Positions 5,447-13,579 of a stretch of 13,695 bases of DNA are shown in pieces. The stretch is taken from NCBI GenBank assembly GCA_910588285.1, contig CAJUQB010000013.1:35241-48935 (forward strand), in the 5' to 3' direction. The position numbers and the translations under genes are program-made. The DNA comes from an uncultured Lachnospiraceae bacterium. GTDB taxonomy: Bacteria > Bacillota > Clostridia > Lachnospirales > Lachnospiraceae. Under the pieces are notes generated by a model. It was not told the DNA's origin. It searched no databases and saw nothing but the letters and a program-made list of their open reading frames with translations. Within the stretch, counting starts at the first letter, position 1. Each line of letters opens with the position of its first letter.

Positions 5447-7207
5447 ATGTCCACACACAAGCATTTTGATAAAATCTGCTGCTCATTCCTTGCCGCCATC
5501 CTGCTTCTGACCCTTCTGTTTGTAAACGGGCAGAAGCTGGGGGTTCAGGCTTCTGGTCTGGAAATGGGCTACGAAGCCCGCCTGTTCGACACCTCAAGGA
5601 TGCATACCATAGAAATCGTTATGGACGACTGGGACGCATTCCTGGATACCTGCACCAATGAGGAATACGCAAACTGCACGGTTGTCATAGACGGGGAAGC
5701 CTATAAAAACACCGGAATCCGCGCCAAGGGCAATACATCTCTGACCCAGGTGGCGGCTTACGGAAACAACCGCTACAGCTTCAAGCTGGAATTTGACCAC
5801 TATAACAGCCAGAGCACCTATTATGGGCTGGATAAGTTGTGCCTTAACAATCTGATCCAGGACAACACCTATCTCAAGGATTACCTGGTCTATCAGATGA
5901 TGGCCCAGGCAGGCGCTGCTGCCCCGCTGTGCAGCTTTGTCAATATTTCTGTCAATGGGGAAGTATGGGGATTGTATCTGGCCGTAGAGGGCATTGAGGA
6001 AGCCTTCCTTACCCGCAGCTACGGCTCGGACTACGGCTGCCTCTACAAGCCCGATTCCATGGACATGGGGGGCGGTGCTCCTGACATGGACGATTTCCCT
6101 GACATGGCCGGCAGTGCTCCTGATATGAACGATGCGGCTCCCGACATGGCCGGCGGTGCTCCTGATATGGGCAGCCGCGCTATGGGCAGTGATGATGTAT
6201 TGCTGAAATATATCGACGACGATCCGGACAGCTACCCCAATATTTTTGACAATGCAAAAACAGATATTACCACAGCAGACCAGAATCGGCTGATTGCCTC
6301 CCTGAAAGCGCTAAGCAGCGGCAGCAATCTTACGGAAACCGTCGCGATTGACCAGGTAATCCGTTATTTTGTAGTACACAACTTTGTGCTGAATTTTGAC
6401 AGCTACACGGGATCCATGATCCACAATTATTACCTCTATGAAGAGGATGGCCGGCTTGCCATGCTGCCCTGGGATTATAATCTGGCCTTCGGCGGCTTTT
6501 CCACCGGAACCAGCGCAGGCAGCCTGGTGAATTATCCCATTGACACACCGGTTTCGGGAGGCGATACCGCCGACCGGCCCATGCTGGCCTGGATTTTTCA
6601 AAATGAGGAATATACGAAGCTCTATCATCAGTACATGGAAGAATTTATCACCGAATATTTTGACAGCGGCCTGTTCAGCCGGCAGATAGACACCCTGAAG
6701 GAGCTGCTCTCCCCCTATGTTGCAGAGGATCCTACAAAATTCTGTACCTATGAAGAATTTGAGACAGGAATAGACACCCTGAAGGAATTCTGTCTGCTGC
6801 GCAGCGAGAGCATCAGCCGCCAGCTTGAGGGCTCCCTGGGCTCCACCTCAGATACCCAGGAGGCTGCCTCCCTGGTAGACGTCGGGGATCTCGATATCTC
6901 CGACATGGGAACCATGCAGCTGACGCAAAATTCACCCCAGAAGGGCGCAGGCAGGGAACTGCCTGCCGGCAATTTCCCCGGACAGGGGCAAATGCAGGAC
7001 GCTGCCGGCGGCAGCTTCCCAGAACAGGGAGAAGTGCAGGACGCTGCTGGCGGCAATTTCCCCGGACAGGGGCAAATGCCGAACAGGGCTGACAACAGCT
7101 TCCCCGGGCAGGACAGTATGTCCGCCGCTCCCTGGGCCCTGCTGGCAGCCTCCCTGATCATTCTGGCGGGCGGACTTATCTTCGCGTTTTTGTACCGCAG
7201 AAAATAG
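5447..7207 (+). CDS. CotH-family atypical protein kinase, membrane-anchored and extracytoplasmic
   Basis: A 586-residue CotH-type kinase. A signal segment (about 11-26, possible cleavage near VQA, 33-35) precedes the kinase domain (about 45-470). Family motifs include IRAKGNTS (91-98), YSFKLEFD (110-117, Lys113), YGLDKLCLNNL (126-136), WGLYLAVEGIEE (174-185), LNFDSYTG (315-322, Asp318 as likely catalytic base) and MLPWDYNLAFGG (339-350, Asp343 as likely metal ligand). A PDM-rich repeat interrupts the domain at about 211-245. A Gly/Pro/Gln repeat tract (about 507-558) leads to a C-terminal membrane segment (about 564-583) and the basic tail YRRK. Bacillus CotH phosphorylates spore coat proteins; this form should act outside the membrane. 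Its AGGAGG overlaps the stop of the DUF4956 gene, giving tight coupling. Confidence 0.93.
   Translation: MSTHKHFDKICCSFLAAILLLTLLFVNGQKLGVQASGLEMGYEARLFDTSRMHTIEIVMDDWDAFLDTCTNEEYANCTVVIDGEAYKNTGIRAKGNTSLTQVAAYGNNRYSFKLEFDHYNSQSTYYGLDKLCLNNLIQDNTYLKDYLVYQMMAQAGAAAPLCSFVNISVNGEVWGLYLAVEGIEEAFLTRSYGSDYGCLYKPDSMDMGGGAPDMDDFPDMAGSAPDMNDAAPDMAGGAPDMGSRAMGSDDVLLKYIDDDPDSYPNIFDNAKTDITTADQNRLIASLKALSSGSNLTETVAIDQVIRYFVVHNFVLNFDSYTGSMIHNYYLYEEDGRLAMLPWDYNLAFGGFSTGTSAGSLVNYPIDTPVSGGDTADRPMLAWIFQNEEYTKLYHQYMEEFITEYFDSGLFSRQIDTLKELLSPYVAEDPTKFCTYEEFETGIDTLKEFCLLRSESISRQLEGSLGSTSDTQEAASLVDVGDLDISDMGTMQLTQNSPQKGAGRELPAGNFPGQGQMQDAAGGSFPEQGEVQDAAGGNFPGQGQMPNRADNSFPGQDSMSAAPWALLAASLIILAGGLIFAFLYRRK
6080..6181 (+). 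repeat. PDM heptad-like repeat inside the CotH kinase domain
   Basis: Five Pro-Asp-Met units start at residues 212, 218, 225, 232 and 239 of the CotH protein, spaced 6, 7, 7 and 7 residues, a 21-bp period in the DNA. They sit in an acidic, Gly/Ala-rich loop between the conserved LYKPDSM segment and the DDD...NIFDNA segment. This suggests a length-variable insertion in a surface loop. Confidence 0.85.
6968..7120 (+). repeat. 42-bp tandem repeat encoding a wall/stalk tract in CotH
   Basis: Units begin at 6968, 7010, 7052 and 7094 (last partial), each encoding about 14 residues of the pattern GNFPGQGQMQDAAG. Units 1 and 3 are identical over about 28 bp, pointing to recent repeat expansion. The tract lies between the kinase domain and the C-terminal membrane segment and looks like a flexible stalk. 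Confidence 0.85.
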
Positions 7208-7215
7208 TCCCAGCC

Positions 7216-10200
7216 TTAAGCCTTTTGCCGCAGCCAGTATTCCATCTGCTCCATCAGCTGGGGGATATCCAGAGGCTTGGCCAGGTGGCCGTTCATTCCG
7301 GCCTCCCGGCCGGCCACCATATCCTCCGCTGAGGCATTGGCAGACAATGCAATAATGGGAATCGTCGCTGCATCGGCCCTGGGGAGCTTGCGGAGCGCCC
7401 GGGTGGCCTCCAGGCCGTTCATCACCGGCATCTGGATATCCATCAGAATCATATCATAATACCCCTCCGGCATCTCTGCAAAACGCTGCAGTCCCATGCG
7501 CCCGTCCCCGGCACACTCCACTCTGGCGCCAATCTCGCCGATCAGCTCCATGGCAATCTCCTGATTCAGCTCATTGTCCTCCACCAGCAGCACTCTGCAG
7601 CCCTTGAATAACACTCCCTTCTCGGTCTCCGGATCCTGGTCCTTTTGGTCCTGTGAATCCTCCGGCGGCTCCTGCAGCTTCAGAATCACCGTTACCACAA
7701 ACTGGGAGCCCTGCTCCGGAACGCTCCTCACGCTGATGGCTCCGCCCATCATGCGGACAATATTCTGGGCAATGGACATTCCAAGCCCCACACCGTCAAT
7801 ATTGCCCACTCTGGGATCCTCCGCCCGGCTGAAGGGTTCAAAAATATGTGGAATAAAGCCTTCCTCCATGCCAATGCCATTGTCCTGAAATGTAAAATCA
7901 TAGGAGCTGCAGCCATGCTCTCCCGACTCATGCTCTGTGACGGAAACCTCCGTCTGCCCGCCGGCCGGCGTGTATTTGACAGAATTCCCCAAAATATTTA
8001 AAAATACCTGCATCAGCCGTTCCCGGTCTCCCAGCACTTCCTCATGGCGCAGCTGCATGGGGCGGAAATTCAAGGTCAGCTTCTTCTGCTGAATCTCCGG
8101 AAGCATCCGTTCCATCACTTCCTCCATCAGGCCCGGCAGATGGAAGGCCTCTGCCTTCAGGTCATAATTGCCGGACTGGATCTGGCTGATGTCCAATATC
8201 TCATTCAAGACGTCCAGGAGCTGCTGGCTGGACATGGAAGCCTTGCCCAGGCATTCTCTCACCTTCTGGGGCTCCTCCGCATGGTCTGATGCGATCCGGA
8301 TCATGCCTACAATGCCGTTCATGGGCGTGCGCACATTATGGCTCATACAGGAGAGGAATTCCTGTTTGGAGGCATTGGCATGATCCGCAGCCTCACAGGC
8401 CGCCTGGAGGGCCTGATGCTCCCGCATCTCCTTGCGCTTGCTCTCTGTCACGTCCTGGGCCGCATAAACCACCGTTCTTGCCTTCCCTTCTCCATCTGCC
8501 TGGGACATGACGGCAGTACTGCGGACCCAGCCATACTCCTCCGGCCGGACATCTGGACGCTCCGGCATTTTGCGGTAAGCCAGCGTCACGTAAGGCTTCC
8601 TCCGGCTCAGGGTTTTACGCAGATTCTCCAGGCTTAATACTCTCATAAATTCCGCCCGGTCATCCGGATGGACGAATTTCTCGGCATAGGTCAAAAGCCC
8701 GGTAGCGTAATTCACCGTGCCCTCCAGTGCCACCTCCACCTCCTTCAGCTGGGAAACGCTGCGGAAGGTATCCTCAACAAGATCTGCATAATAGGTAGCG
8801 AAAAACATTCCTCCCAGCGAGCGGATGATATCGGCCTGTTCCTGCTCCTCCTTCAGACGGTGCTCCTCCTCCAGCTTCTCCTGGGTGATGTCACGGCCCA
8901 GGATATTCACGGACATCCGGTTCCCCTGCCTGGAATAAATGACATGCTGCTCCACCCATCTTAGGGACTCCCCGAGAATCCGGTACCGGCAGATCTCCTC
9001 CGCATAATTCTTAGTGGCCGCAGCCTTCTGATACAGATGCTCCGGGCTCATAACCCTTCGGAATTCCTCCGCATCCTCAGGACGCACTGTCTGCTCCAGC
9101 GCCTTCTGAAAATACTGATGGTAATTTCCGGAATGGACCTTCTGCATCCCGCTCTCCTCATTGATCCAGATCCGCTCGCACTGGCCGTTCTCCAGATAGA
9201 CCGTGTTCATCACGCTGTACCGGGATTTGAGGATTGCCGCAAGCTGCATATCGCGAAGGCTTAGGGTATGCTCCTGACGAACACGCTTATCCACATTCTG
9301 CAGGGCGACAATGGTGTAATTCTTGGCACTGTGATCCTGGCCGAAATAGGCGATCAGAGCCATATACCGGTACTCATGATCCTCCTCCCCACGCCACTGG
9401 CAGAGCATATCTGTTTTCTTTACCAGGGTATCCCGCATCCTGCGCAGGCCATCCAGGGAAAACTCCCGGCAGACCTTATCCCTGTCCGTGGGATGCACCT
9501 GCACAGCCAGGCGGGAGGCCATAATCTCATCCCACTGGATGGCCCAGGATTTCCAGCCGGTATGGGTATGCCCATTTTCACGGATCAGATTCGCCTCCCC
9601 GGTCTCAAGGTCAATGCCATAGATGCCGAAGTTCTGCTCCCCCAGCGTCCGGATCACCTCCTGGACACGGATGCTGGCATCGTCCATCTCCAGGCTCTCC
9701 TGCAGGATATTATGTACATCCTTCACATAGAGGAACACATATTGGTCGCCGTCCAGGGCCCCGGAATCCGCCACGACCTCCATCAGATTCCAGCGGTATT
9801 CCATCCCCATCCGCCTTCGGTAGCAGCAAGTCAGGATATCCTCGCCTGCCTTAAGAGCCCCCCGCATATGATCCAGGTGGGTAAAGGATATAAAATTATT
9901 CATATCATCCGGGTGGATGCCGCCGTCATAGATAAACTGTCCCAGCCAGCTGGAAAAGGTATCGTTCCCATACCCGATCGCCCGATCCTCCGGCCGCATT
10001 TTCACTGTCTCATAGCGGTCCTGGGTAAGGTTGACCCGCAGAATCTTGTGATAGGCCTGGGTGATGTTCTGCATATGGGGCGATACCGTAATAATATAGG
10101 CCGGGATATCCCCCTTCCATGTTGTCTTCACAGCCACAAGATCCACAATCTCCCCAAAGGGATGGTTGTAGCTGATGGTCCTGTTCTCCTGTTCGCTGCC

Positions 10201-10392
10201 AATGGTAAGAAGCGGGCAATTGGCACAGGAATTATATCCCAGCTCCCGGCAGGACATGCCCAGCCGGATCTGCGGGGACAGCTCCTGCATCCTCCTATTA
10301 TAATACAGGATCTCATGGGTATCCTCCCGGATCACAAAAGCGCCGGTGGTAGGCACTGCCTGTAATATTTTTTCATATTCTTGACTGTCCAT
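7216..10392 (-). CDS. Soluble hybrid histidine kinase: multiple PAS, HisKA, HATPase, receiver
   Basis: A 1058-residue hybrid kinase without membrane segments. PAS module 1 (about 5-110) has Cys48, Cys56 and Cys59 in a C-x7-C-x2-C pattern. Four further PAS-like modules follow to about 650, each with a HPDD-like motif (IHPDDM, VHPTDR, VRPEDA, and VHPDDR at 574-579). Then come HisKA with His685 in SHNVRTPMN, a HATPase with Asn803 and Asp836 (DNGIGM) and GVGLGMSI, and a receiver (about 932-1056) with Glu938/Asp939, phosphoacceptor Asp985 in LMDIQMP and Lys1039. No output domain is present, so the phosphate would pass to an Hpt protein or a regulator elsewhere. GAGGAG lies just 3-4 bases before the ATG, slightly close. 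It is transcribed from its own promoter and converges on the CotH gene. Confidence 0.96.
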   Translation of the reverse strand: MDSQEYEKILQAVPTTGAFVIREDTHEILYYNRRMQELSPQIRLGMSCRELGYNSCANCPLLTIGSEQENRTISYNHPFGEIVDLVAVKTTWKGDIPAYIITVSPHMQNITQAYHKILRVNLTQDRYETVKMRPEDRAIGYGNDTFSSWLGQFIYDGGIHPDDMNNFISFTHLDHMRGALKAGEDILTCCYRRRMGMEYRWNLMEVVADSGALDGDQYVFLYVKDVHNILQESLEMDDASIRVQEVIRTLGEQNFGIYGIDLETGEANLIRENGHTHTGWKSWAIQWDEIMASRLAVQVHPTDRDKVCREFSLDGLRRMRDTLVKKTDMLCQWRGEEDHEYRYMALIAYFGQDHSAKNYTIVALQNVDKRVRQEHTLSLRDMQLAAILKSRYSVMNTVYLENGQCERIWINEESGMQKVHSGNYHQYFQKALEQTVRPEDAEEFRRVMSPEHLYQKAAATKNYAEEICRYRILGESLRWVEQHVIYSRQGNRMSVNILGRDITQEKLEEEHRLKEEQEQADIIRSLGGMFFATYYADLVEDTFRSVSQLKEVEVALEGTVNYATGLLTYAEKFVHPDDRAEFMRVLSLENLRKTLSRRKPYVTLAYRKMPERPDVRPEEYGWVRSTAVMSQADGEGKARTVVYAAQDVTESKRKEMREHQALQAACEAADHANASKQEFLSCMSHNVRTPMNGIVGMIRIASDHAEEPQKVRECLGKASMSSQQLLDVLNEILDISQIQSGNYDLKAEAFHLPGLMEEVMERMLPEIQQKKLTLNFRPMQLRHEEVLGDRERLMQVFLNILGNSVKYTPAGGQTEVSVTEHESGEHGCSSYDFTFQDNGIGMEEGFIPHIFEPFSRAEDPRVGNIDGVGLGMSIAQNIVRMMGGAISVRSVPEQGSQFVVTVILKLQEPPEDSQDQKDQDPETEKGVLFKGCRVLLVEDNELNQEIAMELIGEIGARVECAGDGRMGLQRFAEMPEGYYDMILMDIQMPVMNGLEATRALRKLPRADAATIPIIALSANASAEDMVAGREAGMNGHLAKPLDIPQLMEQMEYWLRQKA

Positions 10393-10445
10393 ATTCTCCT
10401 CATTTCTATTCTATCATAAATATTCTAATGAATAAGGGCAGTTCC

Positions 10446-10474
10446 ATTATATCAACCTTTCCATACGGTGTAAA
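10446..10474 (-). promoter_or_regulatory. Promoter of the hybrid kinase gene
   Basis: On the minus strand TTTACA (10469-10474) and TATAAT (10446-10451) are separated by exactly 17 bp, 11 of 12 consensus matches and the strongest promoter in the window. The -35 begins two bases past the stop codon of the transporter-glycosidase gene. The leader would be about 47 nt and A/T-rich. Confidence 0.8.
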
Positions 10475-10476
10475 GC

Positions 10477-13473
10477 TTAATTCAAAAACCGCTCCAGCCT
10501 CTCTGCAATTTCCCTCATCCGCTGCGGATCCACCTTGCACACCCGTCTGTCATAGGTATAGAAGCCATTGATCTCATCCTCCACGTCCGAAAGCTGTGTA
10601 TACACACAGCCGCAGACCCCTTGGGAAACCGTGTCATACAAAAGCTCCTCATACCTTGCGGCAATCTGCTGTGTCAGTTCCTCCCTGTCCCGACATTCCC
10701 CATATCCGTAGCTGCTGTATTTTCCATAGATATGCCCGGGAACTGCAAATGAGAATCCGCCAAACTCCGACAGCAGCATGGGCCGCTCCCCGGGCTTTAG
10801 CCTCCTGTCCCCAAAATAGATATGCAGGCTGTCAAAATCACTCCTTGTCTGGGCAAACCACCCGGAGGTGGAATCATACAGCCTGCCCGGGTCAAGGGCC
10901 CTGGCCGCCTCATACAGGCGGTCACTGTCAAACTGCCCCCAGCCCTCATTAAAAATGGTATAAGCAATGATGCAGGGATGGTTATACAGGTGCTCTATGG
11001 TTTCCCTCATATGGGCTTCAAAGAATTCCTTCCCCCTCCTGGAGCCAAGGCGCCTGGTATCCTTCTGCCGCGTCATGCCCAGGGTAGGCAGGGCCGTATC
11101 CCGGGAGAACAGATAGCTCCCATTGTTCACCATATCCTGCATCACCAGCATGCCGTGGAGATCACAGTAATAGTAAAAACATTCCGGCTCGACCTTGATG
11201 TGCTTTCGGAGCATACGGATGCCAAGCTCCTGCATCCTTTGGATATCCCGCTCATACTCTGCCTCCTCGGCAGGCAGGAAGAGTCCATCGCAGAAATATC
11301 CCTGATCCAGCACGCCGTTTAAAAACACCGGCTTCCCGTTGAGGCACACCCGCTGTACCCCTTCCACAGCACGGATCTCCACGGTACGCAGTGCAAAATA
11401 CGTCTCCACCCGGTCCTCCCCTGCCGCAACTGCTGCCCGATACAGATAGGGATCCTCCAAGGACCACTGCCTGGGCCGGTAGGCCTGCCCGCTCTCTGAC
11501 ACAAGCTCTGCAAGGTTCAGCGTAATCCTGCCCCCGGCAAAGGGCCTCCGGCAGATATCCTCGGTATGGAGGGCAACCTCCACCATGCCTGCTGCCTGGG
11601 AGCCGTCGCTCATCTCCACCTCAATCTGTACCTCCCACAGCCCCGGCGTAATCTTAAGCCTTCGGATATAGCGGACCGGGACCTGCTCCATCCAGACGCT
11701 CTGCCAGATCCCGCTGACCGGCGTATACCACATGCCGCCCCGGCGCCTGCGCTGCTTCCCGTAGGGATATTGGTGGGAGAGCCGGTCCGTCACCTGAACC
11801 CTCAGACTGTTTTCCTCCTGCAAAAGCTCCGTAACATCAAAAGAAAAGGGCAGATATCCCCCCTCATGACGTCCCAGCAGCGTCCCGTTCAAATACACCT
11901 CTGCAATCTGATCCACTGCCCCGAAATGCAGAATTGTCCGCCCTCCATCCGGCTTCCGGACGGCAGAAAAGCTTTTGGTGTAGGACAGGCAGCTGCCCAC
12001 GCGCCTCCCATAGCCTGACAGCAGGGACTGGGGCGGGAAGGGAACCCGGATGGCCCTTCCGTTCAGCTTCCAGCCCTCATTGAGGTTCACCCACTGCTCC
12101 CGCCTCATCTGGGGCCTGGGATACTCCCGCCAGCTCTCTTTGCCCTTAAGAATCCGCTCTCCCGCTTCCGAAATCAGCAGGTGGCAGCCCTTTCTCATCA
12201 TGAGAAAAATCAGGGCCAGCAAAACCAGCAGAAGCACTGCCACCCCAAAAGCCGCGGAAAAAATCCGCTGATCCGGGATAAAAGAGGTGGTTCCGTCATG
12301 ATTGACCACCTGCCGGGCGTCGCGAAGGACCGCCGCCCCAATGGCAGGCCCCGCCATGCCGGGAATCAGCACCTGGCCAATCATACGGATCCCCTGGAAC
12401 TGCCCGGCCTTCCCCTCCGGAATCCGGCTGCGGATCATTGCTCCAAATACTGCCATCCCCGTCAGATAGCCAGTCATCATAAACAGGGAGCCCACAAACA
12501 CCACGGCCGTGGCCCTGCCGAAATACAGGATCACATACCCCAGCATCAGCATTCCCACGGAAGGCAGGACAGCCCCCTTGAAACCAACCATGTCAAACAA
12601 TTTCCCGTAAAAGGCCGTAATCGCCGCTGCTATCACAATGGCCGGAGCCATCACCAGCACGTAATTGGCCATCCCCAGGCCCTTCTCATAATAGAGGATC
12701 AGGTAGGGCATAAATACATTGATTGAAATTCCGAATACGGCAAATGCCCCGATCACTGCATAGAGCAGCTTGTGCTTTGCCAGCACTGACGGCCGGAAGC
12801 TGCAGCATACCGTCTCCCAGTATCCCTGGCTGCTCTTTGTCCCCAAAAGCCCCGGCTGATCCTGCATCAGGAAAAGACCCAAAACCCCGATGAGCGTCAC
12901 GCCAATGCCAATGATCAGAAAAATCATGGTCCAGCTGGCCATCTGATCCAGATCAAAGGCCAGAAAGCCGCCAAATACCACCAGAATTGCCACCAGGGGC
13001 ATCATGGCATTGATCCCCTCAATCCGCCCCCGGTTGTTCTCATCGCCCCAATCCGTCATCCAGGCGTTAAAGGCGGCATCGTTTGCCATGGAGCCCAGCA
13101 CCGTCATGATGCAGTCTAAGGCGATCACCAGGGTAACGCCAAGGGCTGCCGCTGCCGCCGTGCTTCCTGCAATGGGCACAAGCGTCTCCATGCGGATCAG
13201 GGCAAAGGCCAGAATGGAAACGCCCCATGCAATATAGCCGCCGCAGATCATCCGCTTTCGTTTTCCGATGTGGTCGGACAGCGCCCCCATCAGCACCGTT
13301 GCGGCAGTGGCCGCGGCAGCGCTGGCCCCCACCATCAGCGATATATCTGCCGCCGTTCCGTGAAATATTTTGTAGAGGAACACATTCAGATACATGTTCT
13401 CTACCACCCAGGCCACCTGTCCCATCAGGCCGAAGATTACAAGAGCCAGCCAAAACCGTTTTCCCAATTTCAT
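10477..13473 (-). CDS. MFS sugar transporter fused to a GH2 glycoside hydrolase
   Basis: One uninterrupted 998-residue frame. Residues 1-426 form a 12-helix-type major facilitator with motif A GALSDHIGKRKR (63-74), resembling glycoside:cation symporters. A linker of about 23 residues (427-449) follows the last helix. From 450 the sequence is a GH2 enzyme: EYPRPQ and VNLNEGW at its start, a jelly-roll sugar-binding domain with SGIWQSVWMEQVP, an Ig-like domain and a TIM barrel containing LRKHIKVEP, acid/base Glu843 in FNEGW and nucleophile Glu903 in LSEFGG. Both catalytic residues are present. No signal peptide precedes the GH2 part, so an even helix number places it in the cytoplasm, ready to cut the imported sugar. 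Substrate unknown (beta-galactoside- or glucuronide-like). The ribosome site GGAGAAGG lies 8 bp before ATG 13473. Confidence 0.93.
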   Translation of the reverse strand: MKLGKRFWLALVIFGLMGQVAWVVENMYLNVFLYKIFHGTAADISLMVGASAAAATAATVLMGALSDHIGKRKRMICGGYIAWGVSILAFALIRMETLVPIAGSTAAAAALGVTLVIALDCIMTVLGSMANDAAFNAWMTDWGDENNRGRIEGINAMMPLVAILVVFGGFLAFDLDQMASWTMIFLIIGIGVTLIGVLGLFLMQDQPGLLGTKSSQGYWETVCCSFRPSVLAKHKLLYAVIGAFAVFGISINVFMPYLILYYEKGLGMANYVLVMAPAIVIAAAITAFYGKLFDMVGFKGAVLPSVGMLMLGYVILYFGRATAVVFVGSLFMMTGYLTGMAVFGAMIRSRIPEGKAGQFQGIRMIGQVLIPGMAGPAIGAAVLRDARQVVNHDGTTSFIPDQRIFSAAFGVAVLLLVLLALIFLMMRKGCHLLISEAGERILKGKESWREYPRPQMRREQWVNLNEGWKLNGRAIRVPFPPQSLLSGYGRRVGSCLSYTKSFSAVRKPDGGRTILHFGAVDQIAEVYLNGTLLGRHEGGYLPFSFDVTELLQEENSLRVQVTDRLSHQYPYGKQRRRRGGMWYTPVSGIWQSVWMEQVPVRYIRRLKITPGLWEVQIEVEMSDGSQAAGMVEVALHTEDICRRPFAGGRITLNLAELVSESGQAYRPRQWSLEDPYLYRAAVAAGEDRVETYFALRTVEIRAVEGVQRVCLNGKPVFLNGVLDQGYFCDGLFLPAEEAEYERDIQRMQELGIRMLRKHIKVEPECFYYYCDLHGMLVMQDMVNNGSYLFSRDTALPTLGMTRQKDTRRLGSRRGKEFFEAHMRETIEHLYNHPCIIAYTIFNEGWGQFDSDRLYEAARALDPGRLYDSTSGWFAQTRSDFDSLHIYFGDRRLKPGERPMLLSEFGGFSFAVPGHIYGKYSSYGYGECRDREELTQQIAARYEELLYDTVSQGVCGCVYTQLSDVEDEINGFYTYDRRVCKVDPQRMREIAERLERFLN

Positions 13474-13533
13474 GTTTATATCCTTCTCCTATCTAAGCTC
13501 TGCAGCTTCCAAACATTCTTACCCCATACTGGT

Positions 13534-13562
13534 AGTATACCATGGAAGCCGGTATTTGGCTA
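13534..13562 (-). promoter_or_regulatory. Probable promoter of the transporter-glycosidase gene
   Basis: On the minus strand TATACT (13534-13539) lies 17 bp from TAGCCA (13557-13562), a four-of-six -35. A short inverted repeat, ATACT-GGT-AGTAT on the plus strand (13526-13538), overlaps the -10 and could be an operator. No T-run terminator separates the preceding ABC exporter gene, so read-through is also possible. Confidence 0.5.
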
Positions 13563-13579
13563 CCTGAACCCGCTGGCTT

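Noticed and set aside
6968..7120. Tandem repeat considered as a CRISPR-like array
   Set aside because: The units are contiguous, in frame and multiples of three, with no unique spacers; they encode a protein stalk.
9268..10365. Long plus-strand open frame of 365 codons opposite the hybrid kinase
   Set aside because: It is antisense to a protein with clear PAS motifs, has no family motif or ribosome site, and its His/Pro/Ile-rich composition is typical of frames mirrored from GC-rich coding DNA.
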